Notes: generated from the sequence alone by a model not told the origin. A DNA stretch of 64,000 nt from Phycisphaerae bacterium (GCA_018003015.1 JAGNEZ010000021.1:1-64000), one strand, 5' to 3'; positions 16,693-25,516 are shown, counted from the stretch's first letter. Made by a program: numbers and translations.

Positions 16693-18327
16693 TCACATCG
16701 TGTGGCTTTCGAGCTTCTCGGTCAGGAAGTCGACGACCCGGCTCTTGTTGATGCGGTTTTGGCTTCCGGTATCGCGGTGGCGGACGGTCACGGTGTTGTC
16801 TTCCTTGGTCTGGCCGTCGATGGTGAAGCAGTAGGGTGTGCCGGCCTCGTCCATGCGGGCGTAGCGCTTGCCGATGGACTGTTTGGCGTCGTACTGGGCT
16901 GGCCAGCGTTTGCGGACCTCGCGATAGATCGGCTCGGCGATTTCGGGCAAGCCGTCCTTGGCGACGAGGGGGAACACGGCCGCCTTGATCGGGGCCAGGC
17001 GGGGGTGGAACTTCATCAGTTCCGGACTGGGTCGTGATTCGTCTACCGTGTATGCCTCGCAGATGAACGCCAGGGTGCCGCGGTCGGCGCCCGCGGACGG
17101 TTCGATCACGTGGGGGACGAACCGCTCCTTGCGTTCGTCGTCGAAGTAGCTCAGGTCCTTGCCGCTGCCCTTCCACTTGGGTTTGCCGTCCGGGCCGGTG
17201 TCGACGACGAGCTTACCGTCCTTATTGACCAGCTTGCCTTCCATATGGCTGCGGAGGTCGAAATCGCCGCGATGGGCTACGCCCTCCAGCTCGCCGAAGT
17301 CTCCGGCGGCGAGGAACGGGAAGGCGTATTCGATATCACTGGTGCCGCAGCTGTAATGGCTCAGCTCGTCCTTATCGTGTTCGCGGAGGCGGAGCTTGCT
17401 GCTGGCCAGGCCGAGGCTGGTGTACCAGTTGAAGCGTGTGTCCCGCCAGTACTCGTACCACTTGTTGGACTCGCTCGGATGGCAGAAGAACTCGATTTCC
17501 ATCTGCTCGAATTCGCGTGAGCGGAAAGTGAAGTTTCGGGGTGTGATCTCGTTTCGGAAGCTCTTGCCGATCTGGGCGATGCCGAAGGGGACCTTGATGC
17601 GGGTGGTATCGCAGACGTTCTTGAAATTGGCGAAGATGCCCTGGGCGGTTTCGGGGCGGAGGAAGGCTTTGGAGTCGTCGTTGATCAGGGCTCCGACGTA
17701 GGTCATGAACATGAGGTTGAATTCACGGGCCTCGGTCAGCGTCTGGGCGCACTCTGGGCAACGGCGGGGGGTGTCCGGGCTGATCTTGGAGAGGGGCTGG
17801 ATTGTCGCGGTGTACTCGCCCCTGGCGGTCTTGACCCGGGCCTCGCAGCCGGTGACCACGACCTCGGCCTTCTTGAACTCGGCGGTGTTGGTTTGTTTGG
17901 CCCAGGCGGCGATGGACTGGGGCAGGGCTTCGGCCGCGCCGGCGACACCGTCTGCCTCGACGCCGAGCACGGCGCCTGGCCCGGCTCCGCCAGCCAGGGT
18001 GGCGATGAACACCTTGTCGGCCCGGAACCGTCGCTTGCAGTCGGTGCAGTCCACCATCATGTCGCTGAACAGGTCATGGTGTCCGCTGACCTTCCACACC
18101 TGGGGGTGCATGATGATCGCGCAGTCGAGGCCGACCATGTCGTCGCGGGAGTGGACCATGTCGTGCCACCAGGCATCCTTGATGTTGCGTTTGAGTTCGA
18201 CGCCGAGGGGGCCGTAGTCCCAGAAGCCGTTGATGCCGCCGTAGATTTCGCTGCTTTGGAAGATGAAGCCGCGGCGTTTGCAGAGGGCGACGATTCGATC
18301 CATCACGTTGCCGGTGGGTGCTGCCAT
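16693..18327 (-). CDS. glyS: Glycyl-tRNA synthetase (single-chain class II type)
   Basis: A 544-residue cytosolic enzyme charging tRNA-Gly, of the dimeric type rather than the alpha2/beta2 type. Class II motifs are visible: GFWDYGPLGVELKRN near the start, FRNEITPRNF (motif 2), and GTLAFICEAYT with the C-terminal anticodon-binding domain (APIKAAVFPLV). A zinc-type pair CTDC ... CPEC sits in the inserted domain. The start MAAPTG has AAGGATG 9 bases upstream; the earlier in-frame ATG 10 codons before would include that SD and is rejected. It follows the LOG gene by 36 bases. Confidence 0.95.
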   Translation of the reverse strand: MAAPTGNVMDRIVALCKRRGFIFQSSEIYGGINGFWDYGPLGVELKRNIKDAWWHDMVHSRDDMVGLDCAIIMHPQVWKVSGHHDLFSDMMVDCTDCKRRFRADKVFIATLAGGAGPGAVLGVEADGVAGAAEALPQSIAAWAKQTNTAEFKKAEVVVTGCEARVKTARGEYTATIQPLSKISPDTPRRCPECAQTLTEAREFNLMFMTYVGALINDDSKAFLRPETAQGIFANFKNVCDTTRIKVPFGIAQIGKSFRNEITPRNFTFRSREFEQMEIEFFCHPSESNKWYEYWRDTRFNWYTSLGLASSKLRLREHDKDELSHYSCGTSDIEYAFPFLAAGDFGELEGVAHRGDFDLRSHMEGKLVNKDGKLVVDTGPDGKPKWKGSGKDLSYFDDERKERFVPHVIEPSAGADRGTLAFICEAYTVDESRPSPELMKFHPRLAPIKAAVFPLVAKDGLPEIAEPIYREVRKRWPAQYDAKQSIGKRYARMDEAGTPYCFTIDGQTKEDNTVTVRHRDTGSQNRINKSRVVDFLTEKLESHTM

Positions 18328-18363
18328 GATAAGCCATCCTTTAAAAAACATGTTCACTTAGGG

Positions 18364-19044
18364 CTAGGCGTCAGGTGTGGGACCGGCGTTTTGCCGGTCG
18401 AGTGACAGGTTGGAAGCCTGTTCCACACTCCGGAGTGGGATAGGCGCTCGCGACGCCACGGAGGAGCCTGCCCCAAGCCGGCCGGTATCGGGCGGGACGG
18501 TCCTGGTCGCGATATCGACAATCTGCTGTGGCGTATCCACCAGGTAGACGTGCTGGCCGTGTCCGGGCCGCTGGGCGATAATTCGTTTGATCATCGGCCG
18601 CCAGAAATCGCCGACCACGAAGATCGGCCGGGGCGGGATCAGCTGCTTGCAGACGAACTCCCAGACCAAGCTGAGCTCGGTCATGGTGCCGGTGCCGCCC
18701 TCGAGGATCACGTAGCCGTCGGACATGATCATCATGTCCTTGATGCGGAGCATGACGTCGGTATGGTGGATCTCGCGGTCGATCCAGGGGTTGGCGGCCA
18801 GGGTTCGGCCCCGGGCGGTATCGAAGGCTGAGCAGGTGACGCCGATGGTTTTCCCGCCGGCGTCTTTGGCTCCCTTGGCGCTGGCCTCCATGGTGCCGTC
18901 GTATCCCCCGTTGGCGACGGTGTAACCGGCCGTGGCCAGGGCATGGCCGATGTCATAGGCCAACTGGTACAGGAGGGAGCCCGGTTTGGGCGAGTAGCTG
19001 CCGAAGACGCAGATCACTGGGTGGCCGTTGGGTATTCCGCTCAC
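18364..19044 (-). CDS. LOG-family Rossmann protein (cytokinin riboside monophosphate phosphoribohydrolase-like)
   Basis: A 226-residue protein of the LOG/YvdD nucleotide-binding family, long mis-named lysine decarboxylase. It has VFGSYSPKPGS at the N-terminus, the ANGGYDGTMEA turn, and the signature EGGTGTMTEL. Family members release a free base from nucleoside monophosphates. The GTG start is chosen because GGAGGT sits 7 bases before it and the Rossmann strand follows. The last ~20 codons (SVEQASN...TPDA) are encoded by a dispersed palindromic element and are probably an acquired tail. glyS follows 36 bases later. Confidence 0.8.
   Translation of the reverse strand: MSGIPNGHPVICVFGSYSPKPGSLLYQLAYDIGHALATAGYTVANGGYDGTMEASAKGAKDAGGKTIGVTCSAFDTARGRTLAANPWIDREIHHTDVMLRIKDMMIMSDGYVILEGGTGTMTELSLVWEFVCKQLIPPRPIFVVGDFWRPMIKRIIAQRPGHGQHVYLVDTPQQIVDIATRTVPPDTGRLGAGSSVASRAPIPLRSVEQASNLSLDRQNAGPTPDA
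18375..18428. repeat. 54-bp palindromic dispersed-type element (three-way-junction fold)
   Basis: An outer stem GTGTGG (18375-18380)/CCACAC (18423-18428) encloses two hairpins: GACCGGC/GCCGGTC (18381-18387/18393-18399) and ACAGG/CCTGT (18405-18409/18417-18421). It overlaps the 3' end of the LOG gene. The sequence is of the kind that reads TGVLPVE or TGWKPVP in one frame, which recurs across planctomycete genomes; that comparison is from memory. Only one copy is seen in this window. Confidence 0.65.
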
Positions 19045-19163
19045 GCTGGGCACCTCCGAATCCGGTGAACTGTACCCGATTGTGGGGGAGGACAAAAGGG
19101 CCGGTCCGGCCTCATGGTGGCGTGGTCCAACGACCGATAATTGCACATTGGCGCAGGCTACGC

Positions 19164-19192
19164 GAGACAAGCGGCGATCGCGAGGCTAGAAT
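19164..19192 (+). promoter_or_regulatory. Possible promoter of mltA
   Basis: GAGACA (19164-19169) and TAGAAT (19187-19192) are separated by 17 bases. The predicted start near 19199 gives a ~150-base leader. Confidence 0.4.
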
Positions 19193-19351
19193 GCCACCTG
19201 ATCCGGACGGATCGGTCCGTGGCGCGGCCGGTCGGCGGGCGGGCAATCCACACCCCACGAGTCACGGCTTTCGGCGACGAGCCAACCGGCACATACGAGT
19301 GTGGGTGCGATGGGTGGTTTGGGGCGGCTCCTTGGTCAGGGAGGACACAAC

Positions 19352-20641
19352 GTGTCTTGGTCACGTCTTGGCTGGTACATGGTCCTGAGCGGTCTGGCGC
19401 TATCATCGACGGGATGTCCACCGAGGCAGACCCAGCCGATCCTGGAGGACAAGAAGGACTATGGTGCCTCCCTGCCGCCTGGTGAGCTAGCCCTGGTCAA
19501 GATTGGCCCCGAGCAGTATCCCGACTTTGGCGCCGGCTACGAACACCGGAAGGGGCTTGAAGAAGCGGCGATGCACAGTCTGGAGTTCCTGAGCCGGCCG
19601 TCGTCGCGGAGGTCTTTTCCCTACGGTGATATCACCCATGAGCGGGCGGTGGCGAGCGTGGAGGCGTTTGTGCAGACGCTACGCACGGCGCGTTCGGGCG
19701 AGGAGCTGGATTCGCTGATCCGGCAGCGGTTTGAGGTGTACATGTCGCGCGGGTGCGACGAGAAGGGAACGGTGTTGTTCACCGGCTACTACCGGCCGAC
19801 CTTTGATGCGCGGCTGAGGCCGGAGGGCGAGTTCCGGTACCCGCTTTACCGGCAGCCGCCGGACCTGGAGCACAACGAGGTGACGCAGCGTTACCAGCGT
19901 AAAGGCGGCGGCCCGTACCTGAGTCGAATCGAGATTGAGAAGGGTGGTCTGGCGGGCCAGGGGCTGGAGTTGTGTTATCTGAAGGACCGATTCGAGACCT
20001 ACATTGTGACGGTGCAGGGTTCTGGCCGGCTGCGTATGGCGGACGGGGCGCTGCTGGATATTGGCTACCATGGCGACAACGGTTACGACTACACCTCGAT
20101 CGGGCAGGACCTGGTCAAGCGTGGGCTGATCACGCCGGAGCAGTTGTCGCTTCAGGGGCTGATTCAGTTTTTCAGGCAGCATCCGGACCAGTTGGACGAG
20201 GCCATGTCGCTGAACAAGCGGTACGTCTTTTTCACCCCGCGGCCGGGCGGGCCGTTCGGCAGCTTGAACGTGCCGGTGACGCCCTTCCGTTCGATTGCGA
20301 CCGACAAACAGGTGTTTCCGCGGGCGTGCCCGGCCTTCCTGGTCACGCAGTTGCCGGCCCGTACGCAGAGCGGGGTCATCTGCAACCACAGCTACAGTGG
20401 CTTTGCCATGGATCAGGACACCGGCGGAGCGATTCGGGCAGCCGGGCGATGTGATGTTTTCCTGGGCACTGGCCCGGAGATTGGCGAGCTGGCGGGGCGG
20501 ACGCTGGCGGAGGGTAAGCTCTACTACATCTTCGTCAAGCAGCATGGCGGCCTGGGGGAGTCATCCGCAGGCGCGTCTGCCGGGCCTGGCCGGTCGTCTG
20601 GAAACGAGACAGAGCTTCCGCCGAGCTCGGATACGCACTGA
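19352..20641 (+). CDS. mltA: Membrane-bound lytic murein transglycosylase A
   Basis: A 429-residue lipoprotein (signal ending LSSTGC) that cleaves peptidoglycan glycan strands to 1,6-anhydro ends. The MltA core is clear: LFTGYYRPTF, IVTVQGSGRLRMADG, and the 3D domain GFAMDQDTGGAIRAAGRCDVFLG, which carries the catalytic Asp. GTG 19352 is preferred since GGGAGG is 8 bases upstream and the lipoprotein signal starts there. The C-terminal ~25 residues are a Ser/Gly-rich tail. It stands alone; the next gene has its own promoter. Confidence 0.92.
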   Translation: MSWSRLGWYMVLSGLALSSTGCPPRQTQPILEDKKDYGASLPPGELALVKIGPEQYPDFGAGYEHRKGLEEAAMHSLEFLSRPSSRRSFPYGDITHERAVASVEAFVQTLRTARSGEELDSLIRQRFEVYMSRGCDEKGTVLFTGYYRPTFDARLRPEGEFRYPLYRQPPDLEHNEVTQRYQRKGGGPYLSRIEIEKGGLAGQGLELCYLKDRFETYIVTVQGSGRLRMADGALLDIGYHGDNGYDYTSIGQDLVKRGLITPEQLSLQGLIQFFRQHPDQLDEAMSLNKRYVFFTPRPGGPFGSLNVPVTPFRSIATDKQVFPRACPAFLVTQLPARTQSGVICNHSYSGFAMDQDTGGAIRAAGRCDVFLGTGPEIGELAGRTLAEGKLYYIFVKQHGGLGESSAGASAGPGRSSGNETELPPSSDTH

Positions 20642-20716
20642 CGGGGGCGGTCGCGGGCCGCCGGGCAGCCGCTTCGGGGGATGGATCCGTAGACTGGGCT
20701 TTGTGGCTTCCGGCCT

Positions 20717-20753
20717 TTGCCGAGAGAACGTGGTCCCGGTTACAATAAACCGG
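20717..20753 (+). promoter_or_regulatory. Promoter of the MacB-like permease overlapped by a palindrome
   Basis: TTGCCG (20717-20722), 18 bases, then TACAAT (20741-20746). The -10 is centred in a perfect inverted repeat CCGGTT-ACAATA-AACCGG (20736-20753), an operator-like arrangement. The predicted start is within ~3 bases of the ATG at 20756. Confidence 0.5.
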
Positions 20754-20755
20754 CT

Positions 20756-22048
20756 ATGTTCACCGGAATCAGCGCGGAGACCATTCGGCTCGGCATCAAG
20801 AACATCCTGCTGCACAAGCTGCGTTCGTTCCTGACGACGCTGGGCATCATCTGTGGGGTGGGGGCGGTCATCTGCATGCTCTCGATCAGCGAGGGGGCCT
20901 CGGAGGCGGAGATGAACCTGATCCGCCTGCTGGGTACTCACAACGTGATCGCCAAGTCGGTCAAGCCCCAGGCCGGCGGTGATGTCTCCGAAGGGCGGTC
21001 CCGCCTCCTGGAATACGGTTTGACGGAAGAGGACCTCGGGTTGATGTACGCGACGATCCCGCACATCGAGCGGATCGTCCCGCTCCGAGAGGTGGCCTTT
21101 GAGGTGTGCCGCGGTCCCAGTCGTTACCCGGTGACCGTCGTGGGTGCCGATCCGGCCTTCTTTGAGACGGTTCGGATCGGAATCAGCCAGGGGCGGACCA
21201 TTGAGTCGTTGGACAGCACGCAGCTGGCCAAAGTCTGCGTCATCGGTGCCGAGGTCCGCAGCCGGTTGTTTGCCTATGAGGATCCCATTGGCCGATCGAT
21301 CATCGTCAACAGCTTCACTGCGGGCACCATCCCCTACGAGGTCATTGGAGTACTGGATCGCGTGGAGACGGCAGGCCTGCCGGCCAGGGGTATCGGGGAG
21401 CGCAATCTGAACAGCGAGGTTTTCATCCCGCTGGCGACGGCCGATTCTCGCTATGGGGACATCAAGGTGCAGCGGAGTAGCGGCACCAGCGAGTATGCCA
21501 AGTGCGCCTATAGCGATTTCTACATTGAGGTCGATGCTCTCGAGCACGTGCGGGAAGTGTCCGAAATGGTTCACCGGGCGATCAGCTTCCGGCACACGAA
21601 GCAGGATTACACGATCAACGTGCCGCTGGAGCGGCTCCGCATCGCCGAGGCGGAGAAGCGTCGACGGCAGATCACGCTGGGTACCATTGCGGGCATTTCG
21701 CTGCTGGTCGGCGGTATTGGGATCATGAACATCATGCTGGCCACTGTTACCGAGCGGACCCGGGAGATCGGCATCCGCCGGGCGCTCGGAGCCAAGCGGC
21801 GGCACATCATCCTTCAGTTCCTGATTGAAGCCATTGTGCTCACGACCGTCGGCGGCATTCTGGGCATCGTGAGCGGGGCGACCGGAGCTCATGTCATCAC
21901 ATCCTGGGTCCACTGGCCGACGGTTATCCACCAGTGGGTGATCCTGGTCAGTTTTGGCCTGGCGGTGGCGGTGGGGCTTTTCTTCGGCATCTATCCGGCG
22001 GCGGCGGCCGCGCGACTGGATCCGATCGAAGCTCTGCGTCACGAGTAG
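20756..22048 (+). CDS. MacB/FtsX-like ABC transporter permease
   Basis: A 430-residue permease of the MacB/LolE class. One N-terminal membrane helix follows the family motif LRSFLTTLGIICGVGAVI, then come a ~240-residue periplasmic domain of MacB_PCD type and three C-terminal helices with the FtsX signature ERTREIGIRRALGAKRRHI. It ends with the usual DPIEALRHE. No ATPase gene lies next to it, so its partner is elsewhere or it is shared. The ATG has no SD and sits at the predicted transcription start, so the message may be leaderless. Confidence 0.87.
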   Translation: MFTGISAETIRLGIKNILLHKLRSFLTTLGIICGVGAVICMLSISEGASEAEMNLIRLLGTHNVIAKSVKPQAGGDVSEGRSRLLEYGLTEEDLGLMYATIPHIERIVPLREVAFEVCRGPSRYPVTVVGADPAFFETVRIGISQGRTIESLDSTQLAKVCVIGAEVRSRLFAYEDPIGRSIIVNSFTAGTIPYEVIGVLDRVETAGLPARGIGERNLNSEVFIPLATADSRYGDIKVQRSSGTSEYAKCAYSDFYIEVDALEHVREVSEMVHRAISFRHTKQDYTINVPLERLRIAEAEKRRRQITLGTIAGISLLVGGIGIMNIMLATVTERTREIGIRRALGAKRRHIILQFLIEAIVLTTVGGILGIVSGATGAHVITSWVHWPTVIHQWVILVSFGLAVAVGLFFGIYPAAAAARLDPIEALRHE

Positions 22049-22300
22049 GTGGGGCGCTGAGAGAGCCCGGGTCTCGAATCCTCCACGATAGCGAGACGAG
22101 GCGACTGGGGTTGGCTGGTCGGCGAGGCAAAGTCAAGGATGGCTTGCCGCCCGGGCGGCGTGTTGGCGTCCGGGGGATAGGGCGAAAACCCCATGTTATG
22201 TGATTCGCAGATCCTCAGTCGCTGTAACGTTCAATTGCGCAAGACGTTACGGGACTGTTGTTGTGCTCGAGGACTGGGAGTTGGGTCCCCGAAAAACCGC
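22049..22300. other. Spacer upstream of the sigma-factor promoter, with a 7-bp inverted repeat
   Basis: No gene is seen. GTAACGT (22224-22230) and ACGTTAC (22244-22250) form a perfect inverted repeat with a 13-base spacer that contains TTGCGCAA, itself palindromic. It lies ~50 bases before the -35, a position typical of an activator site. Confidence 0.5.
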
Positions 22301-22329
22301 TTGGCGGACACCTGAACGTGACGTATACT
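22301..22329 (+). promoter_or_regulatory. Sigma-70-type promoter of the sigma-factor gene
   Basis: TTGGCG (22301-22306), 17 bases, then TATACT (22324-22329). The predicted start at ~22336 leaves a leader of ~225 bases before the ATG. Confidence 0.65.
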
Positions 22330-22335
22330 GTATTT

Positions 22336-22404
22336 GACATCGGACTCCCCTCCGATGTCTCTCCCCAAACGGGACGTCTTTGCTGTGGCTCTCATGGAGA
22401 CGTC
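22336..22404 (+). promoter_or_regulatory. Structured 5' leader of the sigma-factor mRNA
   Basis: A perfect 9-bp stem GACATCGGA/TCCGATGTC with a 6-base loop (22336-22359) begins at the predicted first transcribed base. A second inverted repeat, GACGTCT/AGACGTC (22373-22379/22398-22404), follows. The rest of the leader up to 22561 holds no supported gene. A role in mRNA stability or translation control is likely but unproven. Confidence 0.5.
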
Positions 22405-22561
22405 TCAAGACTCCTCACAACCGAACACGGCGCCCTGCCTCTTGACTTTTTGTTGTTCGGGGGCAAGTGCGATTCGCACGGCAGGCGAATCGTATCGTAC
22501 ATACAGTGGTGGTCCTTCATCGGTCCTGCGGGCAACCGATTGGAGGACCGGGGAGTGGATC

Positions 22562-23542
22562 ATGGGAACCGCACATGTCCGGAAGACTGAGGGTGAGCAG
22601 GATTGCGCGTTGGCGATTCCTGAAGCGACTCGACCGACGATGAGCCAACTGGATCGCTTGAACGAGCAGGAACGGGCTCTGCTCTTGCGGCTGCTGGCCG
22701 AGCCGGTTGAGTTCGTGAGCCATGACTTGTTCGCCAAGGGCATTGCGGAGGAGCTCCTGTTCGGGGGCGAGGCGGTTCTCGCCCCGGAGACCACGTACTT
22801 TGTCGAGCGGAATGAGCCGGAATTGAGCATGGAGCCGGGGGAGACGACCTTGAGCACGAGCCAGGAGATGCTCCTGTTCCAGCGGTTCAATTACAGCCGC
22901 ATGCGTATCACCCGCATTCTCGGGCAATACAGTGGCAAGCGGATGCCCATGATCGCGGTGCGGGAGTTGCTGGGCTGGGCTCATCGGGTGATGGAAGCTC
23001 GCGGTCTGATCGTGCAGGCGAACATGCCTCTGGTGCTGGCCATGGCCAAGCGGACCCGGCTCAACGCTCTGGACTTCAACGAGTTGATCAGCGAGGGCAA
23101 CTTCGCTCTGCTACGGAGCGTGGACAAGTTCGATTGTTCCCGCGGGTTCAAGTTCAGCACCTATGCATGCCGGGCGATTCTCAAGAGCTTCTCGCGGGTG
23201 GCGATGAAAGCCAGCCGGTACCGGGGCCACTTTCCCACCGAGTTTGACCCGACCATGGAGAAGAGCGACTTTGCGGACACCAAGCGGGGTGATGTCGAGA
23301 CCGAGTGCGTGGATGAGATACGCGACATCCTGGCCCGCAATCGGGCATCGCTGAATGACATCGAACAGACCGTGCTTCGCGAGCGGTTCGCCTTGGATGC
23401 CGAGACTCAGCCGGCCAAGGGCAAGACGCTTGAGGAGGTCGGGGCGATGATCGGGGTGACCAAGGAACGCGTTCGGCAGATCCAGAACAAGGCTCTGGCG
23501 AAGATCCGCTCGATCCTGGACGACAATTACCTGGCGGCATAG
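22562..23542 (+). CDS. RNA polymerase sigma-70-family factor
   Basis: A 326-residue sigma factor. Region 2 is clear (NMPLVLAMAKR, ELISEGNFALLRSVDKFD, GFKFSTYACRAI) and region 4 ends in a helix-turn-helix (KTLEEVGAMIGVTKERVRQI). The N-terminal ~130 residues match no conserved region well, and region 3 is short and divergent, so it is an alternative rather than the primary factor. ATG 22562 is chosen because GGGGAG lies 7 bases upstream; longer in-frame starts lie within or before the predicted transcription start. The long folded leader suggests post-transcriptional control. Confidence 0.88.
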   Translation: MGTAHVRKTEGEQDCALAIPEATRPTMSQLDRLNEQERALLLRLLAEPVEFVSHDLFAKGIAEELLFGGEAVLAPETTYFVERNEPELSMEPGETTLSTSQEMLLFQRFNYSRMRITRILGQYSGKRMPMIAVRELLGWAHRVMEARGLIVQANMPLVLAMAKRTRLNALDFNELISEGNFALLRSVDKFDCSRGFKFSTYACRAILKSFSRVAMKASRYRGHFPTEFDPTMEKSDFADTKRGDVETECVDEIRDILARNRASLNDIEQTVLRERFALDAETQPAKGKTLEEVGAMIGVTKERVRQIQNKALAKIRSILDDNYLAA

Positions 23543-23548
23543 GAAGGA

Positions 23549-23576
23549 ACGCCGAAGCGCCGAAGGGGAGGCGTTG
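23549..23576. repeat. Inverted repeat after the sigma-factor gene
   Basis: AACGCC (23549-23554) pairs with GGCGTT (23571-23576) 7 bases after the stop. It could act as a terminator, though no T run follows. The enclosed GCCGAAGCGCCGAAG resembles GCCGAAACGCCGAAAG at 40769-40784, just upstream of purC. Confidence 0.4.
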
Positions 23577-23956
23577 AGTCCCGACCGGCCTCTGAGGCAC
23601 GGTTTGATGGGGCGGCATACGGCGTGGGCGGCGGATTGCGGCCCCGCGGGGTGCATCGGCGGACGCCAGGGGTGCTGATTGCCCACCGACGACACTGATC
23701 GTGCGCCGCCCATGTCTACAAGTTCCGATCCGCCTGGTCATCCGCAGCCGCTGGAGTTGTTTTCGTTCGCGGGCATCATCGCTGCGATCTCTCTTGGCGA
23801 TCAGCGAAGCCGACGCCATGGATGGCTGGCCGGTGGCGCAGCGTGCGGGCCGGGGGGGAAGGCTTCCGTTTCTTGCTCACCGGTGCGGCCTGTCCGGCCA
23901 AGGACGCCCTCCATCGAGCGGCCGGATCACGCTTTCGGCGGCGTGAGTTCCGCCGA
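23577..23956. other. Intergenic region between the sigma-factor gene and the thiS promoter
   Basis: No supported gene. No TPP-riboswitch-like conserved segment was recognised. Confidence 0.55.
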
Positions 23957-23985
23957 TTGATCGCCCCCATCGGCTTTCTTATAAT
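23957..23985 (+). promoter_or_regulatory. Promoter of thiS-thiG
   Basis: TTGATC (23957-23962), exactly 17 bases, then a perfect TATAAT (23980-23985). The predicted start at ~23992 gives a leader of only ~22 bases, too short for a riboswitch. Confidence 0.7.
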
Positions 23986-24013
23986 CGGCCGTTGGTCACA
24001 GGAGTTGGGTGCG

Positions 24014-24214
24014 ATGCGCGTGCGGGTCAACGGCAAAGACAGGGATCTGGGTTCGGAGATGACCGTCGGCGGGCTGGTGGCTTCCTACAACTTGAATCCG
24101 AAGCATGTGGCCGTGGAAGTCAACTGTGAACTGGTGCCGCGCCGAACCTATGATGTCACCCTGTTGCGCGAGGGGGATCGGGTGGAGATTGTGACCCTCG
24201 TTGGAGGCGGCTGA
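24014..24214 (+). CDS. thiS: Sulfur carrier protein ThiS
   Basis: A 66-residue ubiquitin-fold protein that carries sulfur as a C-terminal thiocarboxylate for thiazole formation in thiamine synthesis. It begins [12 protein letters not shown] and ends [10 protein letters not shown], the Gly-Gly terminus needed for adenylation by ThiF. AGGAG lies 8 bases before the ATG. The stop overlaps the thiG start by one base (TGATG), so ThiS and its partner ThiG are translationally coupled. Confidence 0.92.
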   Translation: MRVRVNGKDRDLGSEMTVGGLVASYNLNPKHVAVEVNCELVPRRTYDVTLLREGDRVEIVTLVGGG

Positions 24215-25053
24215 TGGAGTCGGATCCGGTCAAACTGGGGCCGTTCACGTTCACCTCGCGGTTGTTTGTGGGCACCGGCAAGTACGCGGACTTCGACCAG
24301 ATGAACGCGTGTCTCGCTGCGTCCGGGGCCGAGGTGGTGACGGTTGCGGTGCGCCGGGACGTGCTCACTCCCGAGGGTGGGCGGCGGCCCAAGAGTCTGC
24401 TCGACGCGCTGGACACGAAGCGCTATACGGTTCTTCCGAACACGGCCGGCTGCTTCAGTGCCCAGGACGCGATTCGCGCTGCCCGGCTGAGCCGGGAGCT
24501 GTTGGAGGGCTTGGACAATCCTGGTGCCCAGTGGGTGAAGTTGGAGGTTCTGGCCGACAAGCGTACGCTTCTGCCGGATCCGGTGGGCAGTCTGCAGGCG
24601 ACGGAGACCCTGGTCAAGGAGGGCTTCGCCGTCCTGGTGTACACCTCGGACGATCCGGTGATGGCCAAGCGGCTGAAGGAGGCGGGGGCGACCAGCGTCA
24701 TGCCGGCAGGCTCGCCGATCGGCAGTGGCCAGGGGGTGCTCAACCCGAACAACATCCGCATCATCCTGGAGTATCTCAAAGAGAACGACCCGAGCTACCC
24801 GGTGATTGTCGATGCCGGGGTAGGAACCGCCTCGGACGTCACCATTGCCATGGAGTTAGGCAGTGACGGCGTGTTGCTGAATACCGGGATTGCGGGAGCC
24901 GCGGACCCGCTCCGGATGGCCATGGCCATGCGTCATGCGATCGAGGCCGGCCGGCTGGCCTACGGTGCCGGCCGGATCTCGAAGAGGCTTTATGCAACGG
25001 CATCGAGCCCGACGGAGGGTGTGATTGCCGCGGCCCCGGGCCCGCGCACTTAG
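24214..25053 (+). CDS. thiG: Thiazole synthase
   Basis: A 279-residue TIM-barrel enzyme that forms the thiazole phosphate of thiamine from deoxyxylulose 5-phosphate, dehydroglycine or iminoglycine, and ThiS-thiocarboxylate. Conserved segments are [10 protein letters not shown], the Schiff-base Lys region [19 protein letters not shown], and [12 protein letters not shown] with [16 protein letters not shown]. It sits directly after thiS. No thiF, thiH/thiO or thiC is adjacent. Confidence 0.95.
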   Translation: MESDPVKLGPFTFTSRLFVGTGKYADFDQMNACLAASGAEVVTVAVRRDVLTPEGGRRPKSLLDALDTKRYTVLPNTAGCFSAQDAIRAARLSRELLEGLDNPGAQWVKLEVLADKRTLLPDPVGSLQATETLVKEGFAVLVYTSDDPVMAKRLKEAGATSVMPAGSPIGSGQGVLNPNNIRIILEYLKENDPSYPVIVDAGVGTASDVTIAMELGSDGVLLNTGIAGAADPLRMAMAMRHAIEAGRLAYGAGRISKRLYATASSPTEGVIAAAPGPRT

Positions 25054-25063
25054 GATCGACACC

Positions 25064-25516
25064 TTGCAGCGCCGAACCCGCAATCTGATGTGCATCTGGA
25101 TCATCCTTGGTGGGCTGATCAACGTCCTGGTCTACACCGTGTGCTACGCGGCGCTGGGCGGTGATGCCCGCAACGGATGGAAGGAGACGGTGCTGAACGA
25201 GGCGGGTGAGCCGGAGAGCCGGTACATCATCAGTGGGCATTTCATTCACGGCTCGGACGTGGGGCGTAAGCGGGTAGTTCCGCAATGGGTTTGGATTTAC
25301 AGCTTCCTGCACTCGATTTCGCTGTGGCCTACCGAAGGGGCGATGGTGATCTGCATGCTCATTCTCGCCCGCCCGCACATCATCGCGACCATGAAAGAGA
25401 GCACCTGGATGCCCGGTCCCACGTTTGTGACGGTGGTCATCACGATCACGGCGGTACTCTGCGCAGCCATGACCCTGCTGTTCAGCATCAACTTCATCCG
25501 CGAGTTATGTGCTTGA
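25064..25516 (+). CDS. Small membrane protein of unknown function
   Basis: A ~150-residue protein with three hydrophobic segments ([55 protein letters not shown]) and a polar loop after the first. No family is recognised. Start is uncertain: TTG 25064 has AGGAT 8 bases upstream and avoids overlap with thiG; ATG 25088 is an alternative. The stop lies 19 bases before the helicase gene, so it probably belongs to the thiSG-helicase transcription unit. Confidence 0.6.
   Translation: MQRRTRNLMCIWIILGGLINVLVYTVCYAALGGDARNGWKETVLNEAGEPESRYIISGHFIHGSDVGRKRVVPQWVWIYSFLHSISLWPTEGAMVICMLILARPHIIATMKESTWMPGPTFVTVVITITAVLCAAMTLLFSINFIRELCA

Noticed and set aside
20561-22042. 493-codon minus-strand frame opposite the MacB-like permease
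   Set aside because: Antisense translation rich in Arg and Asp with no SD; the + strand carries the FtsX signature.
22049-22120. tRNA-like T-arm (GGTCTCGAATCC)
   Set aside because: The flanking sequence does not form the acceptor, D and anticodon arms, and no CCA-adjacent stem is present.
23577-24013. TPP riboswitch before thiS-thiG
   Set aside because: No conserved TPP-aptamer segments were recognised, and the predicted promoter leaves a leader of only ~22 bases.
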